Shown here in pieces: positions 26,092 through 35,367 of a stretch of DNA of 64,000 nt. The notes under the pieces are model-generated. The model saw nothing but the letters and a program-made list of their open reading frames with translations. It was not told the DNA's origin and made no database searches. The stretch is from Populus alba (taxonomy: Eukaryota > Streptophyta > Magnoliopsida > Malpighiales > Salicaceae): positions 10,420,967 to 10,484,966 of the forward strand of contig NC_133299.1 of assembly GCF_005239225.2 (NCBI RefSeq), given 5' to 3'. The position numbers and the translations under genes were made by a program. How positions within the stretch are numbered: position 1 is the stretch's first letter; the number at the start of each line of letters is the position of its first letter.

Positions 26092-26541
26092 TTATAGTTC
26101 ATCAATCAATTGCTCAGCAGTAGCAGCAGAGATGAGGATTTGTCGCGCTAAAAAAGTTAGAAATTGTTGTTCCACAACATGATCAAGAAAAGACAGTAAA
26201 GTATTATAAAAATCATTAACATTTAGCAAACCTATAGGTTTCTGGTGAATGTTCATTTGAGCCCAAGAGGAAATATGAAAGATCTCTTCCAATGTGCCCA
26301 GACCACCTGATAATCGGACCTTTGCTTCAATCATCCAACAAATATCTTCAGGAATTCCATGTTTCATTAACAACCTCAATCTTTCACACATAGCACGGTA
26401 AATTTTTATAATTGCATTTTGAGGTAGAGCGGGAAAATACTTTTTCAATTTTTTCAAGAGTGGTGTCCATTTTTCAAAACAGAAGTGGAGAAGAGATGCA
26501 AAGAAAAGAGAATGAACAAGGGATTGAACAAATATATACAT
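26092..26541 (-). pseudogene. Chimeric ORF: unknown N-terminal module fused to the C-terminal half of LOG
   Basis: The open frame is 149 aa. Residues about 30-79 (KKLKKYFPALPQNAIIKIYR ... IEAKVRLSG) match the unrecognised ORF at 63532-63900 in element B. From there it passes in frame into LOG: GLGTLEE, then EIFHISSWAQMNIHQKPIGLL and ISAATAEQL. The first Pro-Gly of the PGGxGTxxE motif and everything upstream (nucleotide-binding part and the catalytic Arg) are missing, so it cannot be a working LOG enzyme. A TAA replaces a CAA and removes the LOG tail. One extra A in a homopolymer, relative to B, puts the original MDTTL start out of frame; a more upstream ATG keeps an open frame. It occupies the slot between integrase and 3' LTR. 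Confidence 0.8.
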
Positions 26542-26690
26542 ATATATCAGTTATCATGGGAAACTGAAAGAACTGACGTAAGAGTCACGAAGTACCGTTA
26601 TCCGCCATTTGACCGAGGTTGGAGAAAGACTAGCAAAACAAGAGTGACACGAAAAAGAAACACAAAAATAATGTGAGAAAAACAAAACAA

Positions 26691-27800
26691 TCAACCTTTA
26701 TATACAGGAGCATTCAAACCAACAAATTCAATTTCACTAGGAAAATTATCAAAGTAAGCTTTCAAACGATGTCCATTTACCTTAAAAACATTGTCATTCT
26801 TTGGATTCTCAATATCAAAGGCCCTATAAGGATACACATGTTTCACAATAAATGGACCGCTCCATCTTGATCTTAGCTTTACAGGAAATAAATGGAGTCG
26901 AGAATTATAAAGCAAAACTTTTTGACCAACATCAAATGTTTTTCTTAAGATTCTCTTATCATGAAACTCTTTGATTCTTGCTTTATGAATTTTTGAATTC
27001 TCATATGCATCATTTCTTATTTCCTCAAGCTCATTTATTTGTAACTTACGCAGTTGGCTAGCATCATCTAGGTTTGAATTGAAAGCTTTAATAGCCCAAT
27101 AAGCTTTGTGTTCAAGTTCCACAGACAAATGACAAGATTTTCCATAAACCAACCTATAAGGTGACATATCTAATGATGTTTTAAAAGCAGTTCGATAAGC
27201 CCAAAGTATATCATTAAGTCTTAAAGACCAGTCCTTCCGATTAGGGTTCACTGTTTTTTTCAAGATTTGTTTGATCTCCCTATTAGCAAGTTCTACTTGT
27301 CCATTTGTCTGGGGGTGATAAGGGGTGGCAACTTTGTGTGTGATTCCATATTTCTTCATTAAAGACTCAAATGGCTTGTTACAGAAATGTGTTCCACCAT
27401 CACTTATCATGGCCTGAGGGATTCCAAATCGACTCAAAATATTTCTTTTAAAAACTTGATCACTGTTTTATGATCATTATTACGACTTGGAATTGCCTCT
27501 ATCCATTTTGAAACATAGTCTACTGCGACTAATATGTAAACAAAACCAAATGATGGAGGAAATGGACCCATAAAATCTATACCCCAACAGTCAAAGATTT
27601 CAATGACAAGAATAGTATTTAAAGGCATCATGTGATGTTTTGAAGTAGATCCTAACTTTTGACAGTTTTCACAAGTTTTGCAGAATGCATGCGTATCTTT
27701 AAACATGGTGGGCCAATAAAATCAACATTGTAAGATTTTTGCAGTTGTCTTTCTTGATGAGAAATGACCCCCACAGGCCTCAGAATGACAAAATTTAATA
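26691..27800 (-). pseudogene. Athila integrase (element A), frameshifted
   Basis: The N-terminal zinc-binding region can be read at about 27640-27790, with a His partner and CKTCENC; a stop lies between. The catalytic core is split in two frames at about 27434-27437. The first piece (27434-27706) has [13 protein letters not shown], the first Asp. The second (26691-27437) has [13 protein letters not shown], the second Asp, and [16 protein letters not shown], the Glu. The C-terminal half contains [20 protein letters not shown] and [15 protein letters not shown], which fit the Athila branch. The enzyme inserts element DNA; this copy is inactive because of the breaks. Confidence 0.92.
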
Positions 27801-28514
27801 ACACTACTTACCTCATTGTCGGGAATGCATCTTCGAAATATTTGATCAGGACAATATTTGAATAAGTAAGGGTCATCCTAATAAAAGTTCTTCACTTCGT
27901 TCAAGAACTTTTTTTTTTCTTGAGTACTCCAATGAGCTGGCAAATGTCATGAAATAAGAAAATTAACAATATTAGCAAACCAAGGCATTGTAGAGACAGA
28001 AAGGAAAGTAGTCATTAATTGGTGTGATGTTAGATCTTAAATCAGTTGTCAATCTTGACAAATGATCCGCGATAATATTTTTCGGTGCCTTTCTTATCCT
28101 TGATTGCGATATCGAATTCTTGAAGTAACAAAATCCACCACACCAATCTAGCCTTAGAATCCTTCTTAGAAAGAAGATATTTCAACGCTGCATGATCGCT
28201 AAAAACAATAACAGGTGAGCCAACAATATAAGATCTGAATTTTTCACATGCAAATACTACTGCAAGTAATTCCTTTTCAGTGGTAGTGTATTCATTTGAG
28301 CACTATTTAAAGTTTTACTTGCATGGTAAATCACATAGGGTTTCTTGTCTTTTCTTAGTCCTAAAACAGCACCCACGACATAATCACTAGCATCACACAT
28401 TATTTCAAAAGGTAATGACCAATCAGGAGGTTGAATGATAGGAACAGAAGTAAGTAAGCAAGCTTTTAAGTTTAACAAAGGCTTCTTCACAATGTTCAGT
28501 CCATTCAAAAACAT
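27801..28514 (-). pseudogene. Athila RNase H region (element A), degenerate
   Basis: An open piece at 28257-28514 has the start of an RNase H domain: FEIMCDASDYVVGAVL, then [13 protein letters not shown]. It overlaps the end of the RT frame (28423) in a different frame, so a frameshift separates them. The rest to 27801 is readable only in short pieces with stops. It would degrade the RNA strand of the RNA/DNA hybrid. Confidence 0.8.
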
Positions 28515-29574
28515 TATCCTTTATTAGAAGGTTACATAATGGCTTAGATATTACACTAAAATCTTTGATGAACCTTCTATAAAAACCAGCACGTCCTAAG
28601 AATGATCTAACATTTTTAATAGATTTTGGTGCTGGCAAGTTGGCAATTAACTCGATTTTAGATTTGTCAACCTCAATTCCTATTGATGAAACAATGTGAT
28701 CAAGAACAATACCATTTGTTACCATAAAATGACATTTTTCCCAATTCAGCACAAGATTCTTCACTTCACACCTGTTCAAAACCTTTTCCAAGTTATTTAA
28801 ACAATCATCAAATGAATTACCAAAAACAGAAAAGTCATCCATAAAAATTTCAAGAAAACGTTCAACCATATCACTGAATATGCTAAGCATGCATCTTTGA
28901 AACGTGGCTGGTGCATTACATAATCCAAAAGGCATCCTTCGATATGCAAACGTACCAAATGGACATGTGAAAGTAGTTTTCTCTTGATCTTCAAATGCAA
29001 TTTCAATTTGGTTGTAACCTGAATAACCATCTAGAAAACAATAAAATTCATGACCCGCAACTCTTTCTAGAATTTGATCCATGAAAGGTAAAGGAAAATG
29101 ATCTTTTCTAGTCATTGAATTAAGTTTCCTATAGTCAATGCACATGCGCCAACCAATAATAGTCCTAGTTGGAATTAACTCATTCTTCTCATTTGTTATC
29201 ACAGTGACTCCAGACTTTTTGGGTACAACTTGGGTAGGACTTACCCATTTGCTGTCAGAAATAGGATAAATGATTCCATTATCTAGAAGCTTAATGACTT
29301 CATTTTTCACTACTTTTTTCATATTATGATTAAGCCTTCGTTGCATTTCTCTAGAGGGTTTAACATTTTCCTCCAAAAAAATCCTGTGTGTGCAAATCAA
29401 AGGGCTAATTCCTTTTATGTCAGCTATGGTCCATCCTAATGCATTTTTGTGCATTTTCAGAGTCTGTAATAACTTACCTTCTTGATGAACATTAAGTTTG
29501 GAAGAAATTATTACCGAAAAAGTTGCATTTTCTCTCAAAAATGAGTATTTGAGATTAAATGGTAATGGCTTCAA
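28423..29574 (-). CDS. Athila reverse transcriptase domain (element A)
   Basis: An unbroken 383-aa frame covers the whole RT core. Visible blocks are LDNGIIYPISDSKWVSPTQV, GWRMCIDYRKLN, HFPLPFMDQILERVAGHEF, CFLDGYSGYNQI, PFGLCNAPATFQ and the catalytic FMDD (FMDDFSVFG). The FLGRAGFYRRFIKDF block follows. It is part of the pol polyprotein and has no true start of its own; it reads upstream to about 29574, where a stop separates it from the protease frame. Motifs are intact, but the element lacks a continuous polyprotein. Confidence 0.92.
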   Translation of the reverse strand: MKPLPFNLKYSFLRENATFSVIISSKLNVHQEGKLLQTLKMHKNALGWTIADIKGISPLICTHRIFLEENVKPSREMQRRLNHNMKKVVKNEVIKLLDNGIIYPISDSKWVSPTQVVPKKSGVTVITNEKNELIPTRTIIGWRMCIDYRKLNSMTRKDHFPLPFMDQILERVAGHEFYCFLDGYSGYNQIEIAFEDQEKTTFTCPFGTFAYRRMPFGLCNAPATFQRCMLSIFSDMVERFLEIFMDDFSVFGNSFDDCLNNLEKVLNRCEVKNLVLNWEKCHFMVTNGIVLDHIVSSIGIEVDKSKIELIANLPAPKSIKNVRSFLGRAGFYRRFIKDFSVISKPLCNLLIKDNVFEWTEHCEEAFVKLKSLLTYFCSYHSTS

Positions 29575-29619
29575 ATCGGGTTTTGGTGGTTGAACACTTG
29601 AAGGTATGGATTCAATTGA

Positions 29620-30354
29620 TTATGGTGGCAATTCCTCAATTTTTGGTCTCCAACTATTTGCCTTTGACTCTTCCTGAAAATAAACCATTTGCAAATCTTC
29701 AGATTCATTAAACTCAGTTTCACTGGAAGAATTTTCAAATTCATCATAAATTAATTTTTCAATAAAATCTACTTCCTGTAAATCATTATCATCTCCAGGT
29801 TGCTTGTAAATGTTAAAAACATTCATCTCCAATGTCATGTTTCCAAAAGATAACTTCATCACTCCATTCCTACAATTAATTAATGCATTAGAAGTTGCAA
29901 GAAATGGACGTCCTAAAATAACAAGAATTGAATTGCATGCTTCAACAAGTTGTGTATCCAACACAATAAAATCCACAAGAAAGATGAATTTATCAACTTG
30001 TACTAACACATCTTCAACTATTCCTCTAGGCACTTTTACAGATCTATCAGCAAGTAAAAGAGTTACAGAAGTAGGTTTTAACTCACCTAGATTGAGACTT
30101 TGAAAAACCGAATATGGAAGTAAATTCACACTAGCTCCAAGATCAAGTAAAGCTATTTCAATTTTATGTTCTCCAATAAAGCAAGAAATTGTAGGACAAC
30201 CAGGGTCTTTATATTTCAAAGCATTATTATTCTGAAGAATAGCACTTACTTGTTCGGCTAAAAATGTTTTCTTTTTCACATTCAGTTTTCTCTTCACAGT
30301 GCATAGATCTTTCAAAAAATTAGCATAGGAAGGTACCTGTTTAATAGCATCCAA
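29620..30354 (-). CDS. Athila aspartic protease region (element A)
   Basis: A 244-aa frame carries the retroviral-type protease. The active-site block is ALLDLGASVNLLPYSVFQSL (DLGA form, usual in Athila). The second conserved block is NSILVILGRPFLATSNALIN. A Glu/Asp-rich segment before the stop links to RT. It would cleave the Gag-Pol polyprotein. A stop at 29620 separates it from RT in this copy. Confidence 0.87.
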   Translation of the reverse strand: MDAIKQVPSYANFLKDLCTVKRKLNVKKKTFLAEQVSAILQNNNALKYKDPGCPTISCFIGEHKIEIALLDLGASVNLLPYSVFQSLNLGELKPTSVTLLLADRSVKVPRGIVEDVLVQVDKFIFLVDFIVLDTQLVEACNSILVILGRPFLATSNALINCRNGVMKLSFGNMTLEMNVFNIYKQPGDDNDLQEVDFIEKLIYDEFENSSSETEFNESEDLQMVYFQEESKANSWRPKIEELPP

Positions 30355-30423
30355 TAAAGGTATATTGATCCTTACCTGTTTGAAAGTTTTAAGGATTTCA
30401 GAATTGTGATTGACTTTCCTTTA

Positions 30424-31788
30424 TTTGGTCATGGCATGAGGAAATGGTAGTGCTGGCGGAGAATCAGTCTTTTCTTTACAATGTTCAGATTCAACCCTTT
30501 CCTTACCCTCAGAGATTGACTCATCATCTTTCTCACAAGGTTCAAGAGTGGGTTTTTCAATAACCTTACCACTGCGAAGAGTGATGACTGATTTGACTTG
30601 ATCCATATGTTGGTTTCCTCAAGATTTCTTCTAGGAGGTGGAGCATAAGGAGGTGCATATCCATGAGAATTTTGGAAATTATGGTGTGCTTGAAACGGTG
30701 GCTGTGAAGTTTGTGCATTATTGTTATCACTTTTCCAACTGAAATTTGAGTGATTTCTCCAACCAGGATTGTATGTTTGCGAGTATGGGTTATGATTGGG
30801 CCTTTGGAAACTGTTTAAAGCATGAGCTTGTTCAAGGAGGCATTCCTTGAAAAAAGGCAAAGTTGGACAGTCATTGGTTGCATGTTCATTTGTTTCACAG
30901 ATTTGACATACAATGTCTTGAACATATTTTAATTGACCACTCTTTTTCAATTCTAGTGCCTCGACTTTTCTAGCTAAAGATGCAAACTTGGCTTGGAGGT
31001 CATGATCTTCCCTAAGGTTATGCATACCTCCACTAGATGTATGAGTTTTACTTGGTGCCTCATAAGTACCCGTAGTGTCCCAATTTTGCGCATTTTCAGC
31101 TAGCAAGTTTAGATACTCCATTGCTTCATTAAGGTCTTTATCTTCAAAAGTTCCATTACACAAATTCAACCACTTGTCTATTTTTAGGTGTTAACCCTTC
31201 ATAAAATTATGAAACCAATCTCCATGTTTCAAAACCATGATGAGGGCAAGTATTAAGTAAGTCTCGATACCTATCCCAACATTGGTAAAATGTTTCACCT
31301 GGTTTTTGAGTGAAAGTGGTGATTTGTCTTTTGAAAGAGTTGGTTCTGTGAGATGGAAAAACTTCTTTAAAAATTGTTGTTGCATCATCCCAAGCACGAA
31401 TGGATCCTGACCTAAGATTTTGTAGCCATGTTTTAGCTTTATCTTTTAATGAAAATGGAAAAAGCTTTAATCTAATGGTATTCATGCTACAATCTAAGTC
31501 ATTATAGGTGTTACAAACTTCTTCAAATTCTCTCAAATGCAAGTATGGATTTTCTCGATCTAAGCCATGAAAAGAACGTAAAAGTTGAATAATGCCTGGC
31601 TTAAAATTAAAATGAGATGCATCAGGAGGGAAAACTATGCATGAGGGTGCACTTGTTCTTGTGGGATTCATGTGGTCTCTAAGTTTCCTAACACGGTTAT
31701 TCTCATTATTCTCATTATGAAGTGACTGGTTATCTTCTTCGACCATATTTTTCTGAAAATGATGAGGATACCCTACAAAGTCTACCAC
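30424..31788 (-). pseudogene. Athila gag with zinc knuckle (element A), broken
   Basis: The N-terminal frame (31207-31788) contains the retrotransposon gag domain: FPPDASHFNFKPGIIQLLRS, LREFEEVCNTYND, LKDKAKTWLQNL, then PGETFYQCWDRYRDLL. A frameshift near 31207-31215 and a stop near 31191 break it. The frame at 30429-31169 continues with a CCHC knuckle (CQICETNEHATNDC) and an Asn/Pro-rich region. Gag forms the particle and binds the element RNA. Confidence 0.9.
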
Positions 31789-31949
31789 TTAATGTACGTG
31801 ACCAAACACTCATGCACGTGTAGAAAGAGAATAAAAGGAAGAAGAAAACAAAAGAAAAATAAACAAAACAAAAGAAACAAAGTTAGATACAAGAAAAGTG
31901 AAAAGAGAAAACAAAATAAATACTATAATTTATACAAGAATTTACCTCC

Positions 31950-31964
31950 CTGGCAACGGCGCCA
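31950..31964 (-). promoter_or_regulatory. Primer binding site, tRNA-Asp type
   Basis: On the minus strand TGGCGCCGTTGCC begins 6 nt after the end of the 5' LTR. It is complementary to the 3' end of plant tRNA-Asp, the usual primer of Athila elements. It starts minus-strand DNA synthesis. Confidence 0.88.
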
Positions 31965-31970
31965 AAAACT

Positions 31971-32150
31971 TGACACGAACAAAAGATTGATGTCTTCTCC
32001 CAAGTGCAGAAGTGTCGAAGTAATAAATAATCCGGCAAGACCGGGATCAAACCACAGAGAGGTTAATTGTATAAATTATAAATAACAATACAACAGCAAC
32101 AACAGCAACAACAATAACAATAATAGTAATAGTAATAATAATATTATTAG

Positions 32151-32181
<31 letters not shown>

Positions 32182-33874
32182 CAATATGTGACATTGTTAT
32201 ACCTGAGAATGATCTAAAAGATCGGGTCACAGGTTTCCAGCCTATATACTGAGTTTATGAAAAGATCAAGGAGATATATTATATAATATAAACAGATTTC
32301 TGATGCGAATGAACAAGGCAAGACCAACAATGTCAGGATCCTTGATCAAACACAGAGCATACTTAACATACATAAAATATAACAAGAATGTAAATAATAA
32401 TAATAATAGTAGTAGTAGTAGTAATAATAAAAAGAGAAGAGGAAGAAATTAATGAGAACTTTAAGATGAAAGATTATTGTAAGGATTAAACAATGATAAA
32501 AACAAATGTCAAGGTTAGAGGATCTACTAATGGTATTTCAAACAAGTATAGTATAAACTCTTATTACTCAATTTGGAAACCACACACGAAGGAGGTTCCA
32601 ATCGGATGATTTGTCATTAATAGCTCATTATAAATTGTTAACATGATCATATTAATTATCTTATTTACGTAACACCAAACTTTTAAATATTGTCAGGAAT
32701 TTCTGATGCTAACTTAAGTTAACAACAAATCAAGTTCCTTTCATAGCACAGGTGTAGGTAATACCATACGGTTGGGCTATGAGAGTGCCGAGCATTTGTT
32801 GTACCAAGTGTTATACAACACAAATCTAGATTAACCATTTAACAAGCAAGGTATTAAGAATTAGTAAGATAAAAAGATAAGACATGTTAATATTAAACAT
32901 TAAGGTCCATGTTGAGTTTACACTATACTTATTCTTACACCATTAGTGTAACCTTTTCACCTTGACATAATAAATTTAGCTAAACATAATGAAGAAGAGA
33001 AACATAAATAAACAAAACAAGAACATAAATAAGATACAAGTTAACTAAGGAAAGGAAAGGAAATGAAAAGCATAAACAAAATATTAATGAAAGCAAAACT
33101 TAAGAATTACAAAAAAAAAATATAAAGAGAGAAATAAAGAGCATGAACTTGATCTGAACAACCAAGCCCCTAAATACATGGCAAATGCCTCCTTTTATAG
33201 GCCAAAATTTGGAATTATTGATTTGATGACTAATTGTTGAGTGGGTGGCCAACTCTTGATTTTGTGAAAATCCTTATACTCTTGTCTGAATAAAATGAAA
33301 TTGCTAGCATTAGAACTAGGACCACTTGAAAACATGAAAGTTGTAGTAAATTGACTCAAATTTTCAGGAAAAAAAAAAGAGGTCATTTGGACTTCTAGAA
33401 CTCTAGATATGGACCAAACACTGAACAGTGTTTGGGCTGCAGGACAGATTCAGACTTCTCTGTTGTTGCTATAATTTAGACTTGCAAACGGCCTTCTTAG
33501 ATGTTGGTGTCCACATGAAAGTTGTAGGCCTATGTCTTACTGAATTTGTGTAAAACTTTGAGATCATTTTGACATCTAGAACTCGAGATATGACCCAATT
33601 ACCGAACAGTGTTCCAGTTTGAACTGCACCAACATCTCTTTTCTAAGTTTGGCCCTCTCTTTGTCCTTTTAATTTCCATACTTGAACTCATCAATCAATC
33701 CTTTGATTTATGTGATAGGTCTGCATTTAAGATGAACATTTACCATATATTAAGGCATTTTATAGTATTAGACTTGTTATTATAAAACATGCTTTAGTTA
33801 AGGAGTTATTGATACTTTAAGTGCAAAATGATGATATAAAACCTTGATAAATATGTACTTTTAAGGACTAATCA
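31971..33874 (-). mobile_element. 5' LTR of Athila element A
   Basis: 1904 bp, TGACAC...TAATCA on the + strand (TGATTA...GTGTCA in element sense). It contains (AAT/AAC)n microsatellites at about 32095-32180 and 32395-32435. It is very similar to 58295-60286, including a phrase near 32750 that the 3' LTR of the same element lacks. The right end abuts the truncated 5' end of LINE-3. Confidence 0.9.
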
Positions 33875-33891
33875 CCAGCCCTGACAAGTAT

Positions 33892-35367
33892 TTGATTTGT
33901 GCTGAGAATGAGTTGGTTGTTACGAAGAACGTTATCTCTCCTTCCACCGTTGACCATGTGCTGGTTAAGGACTGCTCTGACTGCGATGCCTTTGAAGAAG
34001 ATGAAGTTGACTACTCTGTTTCTGAGTATGCATCTGGAGGAAGTTCTAAGTTTTTTCGTTCCCTTACTCCAATCCCTGCTATTGGGAAGCTGGACTTGCC
34101 CTCTGGCAGTGAGCTGATGGTCCCTCCTCCACCATTGGGTGATTCGGGGAAATCAACCTCCAATCCTGCTCCCGCTACTCAACACGCCTCTTCTCCAAGT
34201 AACTCCCCTATGACTGCCCCTAGTAAATGGCGTGATCTGTTTGCATCTAATCAAAACCCAGGTGTTTGCCCTAAACTATTGCATTATTCTGAGATTAGCA
34301 CTATCAAAACTTGTACTCTTCTTAATGATGACTTGGCTAGTCACTCTGATATTTGGAATTTATGCATTGTGGGCTTTGTTGCTAGCAAATTTCCTAGTTG
34401 TAAAGCTTTGAGCAACATTATCTCAGATACTTGGCACTGTGAAGTCAAGTTAACTATCCATGAATCTGGCTGGTTAGTGTATCAATTTAAAAATGTTGAT
34501 GATAAACTAGTTGTTCTTGCTGAAGGGCCTTATTCGGTCTATGGTCGTCCTCTTCTTCTGCAACTCATGTCAGAATACTTTAATATTTCTACTAAAAATA
34601 TGACCAAGGTGCTTGTATGGGTGAAATTTCCAAACCTCCCACTGAAATGCTGGTCAATTCAGGGTCTCTCCAAGATATCTTGTGTCCTTGGAAAGCCATT
34701 ACAGAGTGACAAGCTTACAGCCACTATGGAGCGGTTATCTTTTGCTAGAGTCTTAATTGAACTTGATTTACTGGATGAACTGCCTAGTTCTATCCCTATT
34801 TGCCTCCCTAACGGCACTACTCTAAATCAATATGTTGTCTATGAAACTTTGCCGAGATTTTACAAGCACTGCCGGGTTCTTGGACACTCTACTGGAGCAT
34901 ATACTAAATTCTCTACACCTGTTGATCTTGATAAAAAGGGCTCCTCAGATACGGCTGCCCCTCCTACTAGCCCTCCTTAGGGGTGGCGTGTTAGTGCCTT
35001 TCAGCGTTTGGGGATGACTGTACAAACTAATAAGGGGCACAACAAGGGACAAACAGAGGCTGCACACACCAATAAGGGGAATGACAAAGGGAAAATAGAG
35101 GTTGTCCACAACAATAAGTGGAATGATAGAGACAAAACAGTTGTTGAGGATACCTATTTGGATCCCATGCACGTGGGAACTGATGAATGGGAGATTATGA
35201 GAGGAAAGCACACCAAAAAACTTCTAAGCCCCGGAGGCAACAATGTACATGTTGTGGAGTTACATGCAGGGATTTCTGCTAGAGTCTCTATTAGGAGTGG
35301 AGGACGTAAGCATGCCAACAAAGGCCAAGGAAGTGGTAGGGGACCGCCTGCCACTACTGCCAAATGA
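33892..35367 (+). pseudogene. LINE-3 ORF1 (DUF4283), knuckle lost
   Basis: The frame is open from the truncated 5' end to a TAG at 34978-34980, then open in the same frame to 35367. DUF4283 signatures are present (SDIWNLCIVGFVASKFPS, VLVWVKFPNLPLKCWSIQGL). The zinc knuckle (HCRVLGHSTGAY) keeps the second Cys and the His. Tyr stands where the first and last Cys are expected, consistent with two G-to-A changes. The tail is Lys/Asn/Gly-rich. There is no proper start codon because the 5' end is missing. Confidence 0.8.

Larger units (their letters stand above)
21301..33874 (-). mobile_element. Athila-lineage Ty3/Gypsy element A with a captured LOG fragment
   Basis: On the minus strand the order is: 5' LTR (33874-31971), tRNA-Asp PBS, gag, protease, RT, RNase H, integrase, a captured plant-gene ORF (26541-26092), an untranslated structured region, a degenerate polypurine tract and the 3' LTR (24787-21301). 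The domain sequence and PBS are those of the Athila lineage. gag and the RNase H/integrase region carry stops or frameshifts. The flanks (TCTAT at 21296-21300, CCAGC at 33875-33879) do not form a target duplication. The 5' LTR is closer to the LTR at 58295 than to its own partner, so the two ends may come from different insertions. Confidence 0.9.

Noticed and set aside
33870..33880. CAGCC as a shared target duplication of elements A and B
   Set aside because: CAGCC is found near the right end of A (offset by one base) and at the left end of B, but these are different elements 24 kb apart with different flanks; chance is likelier.
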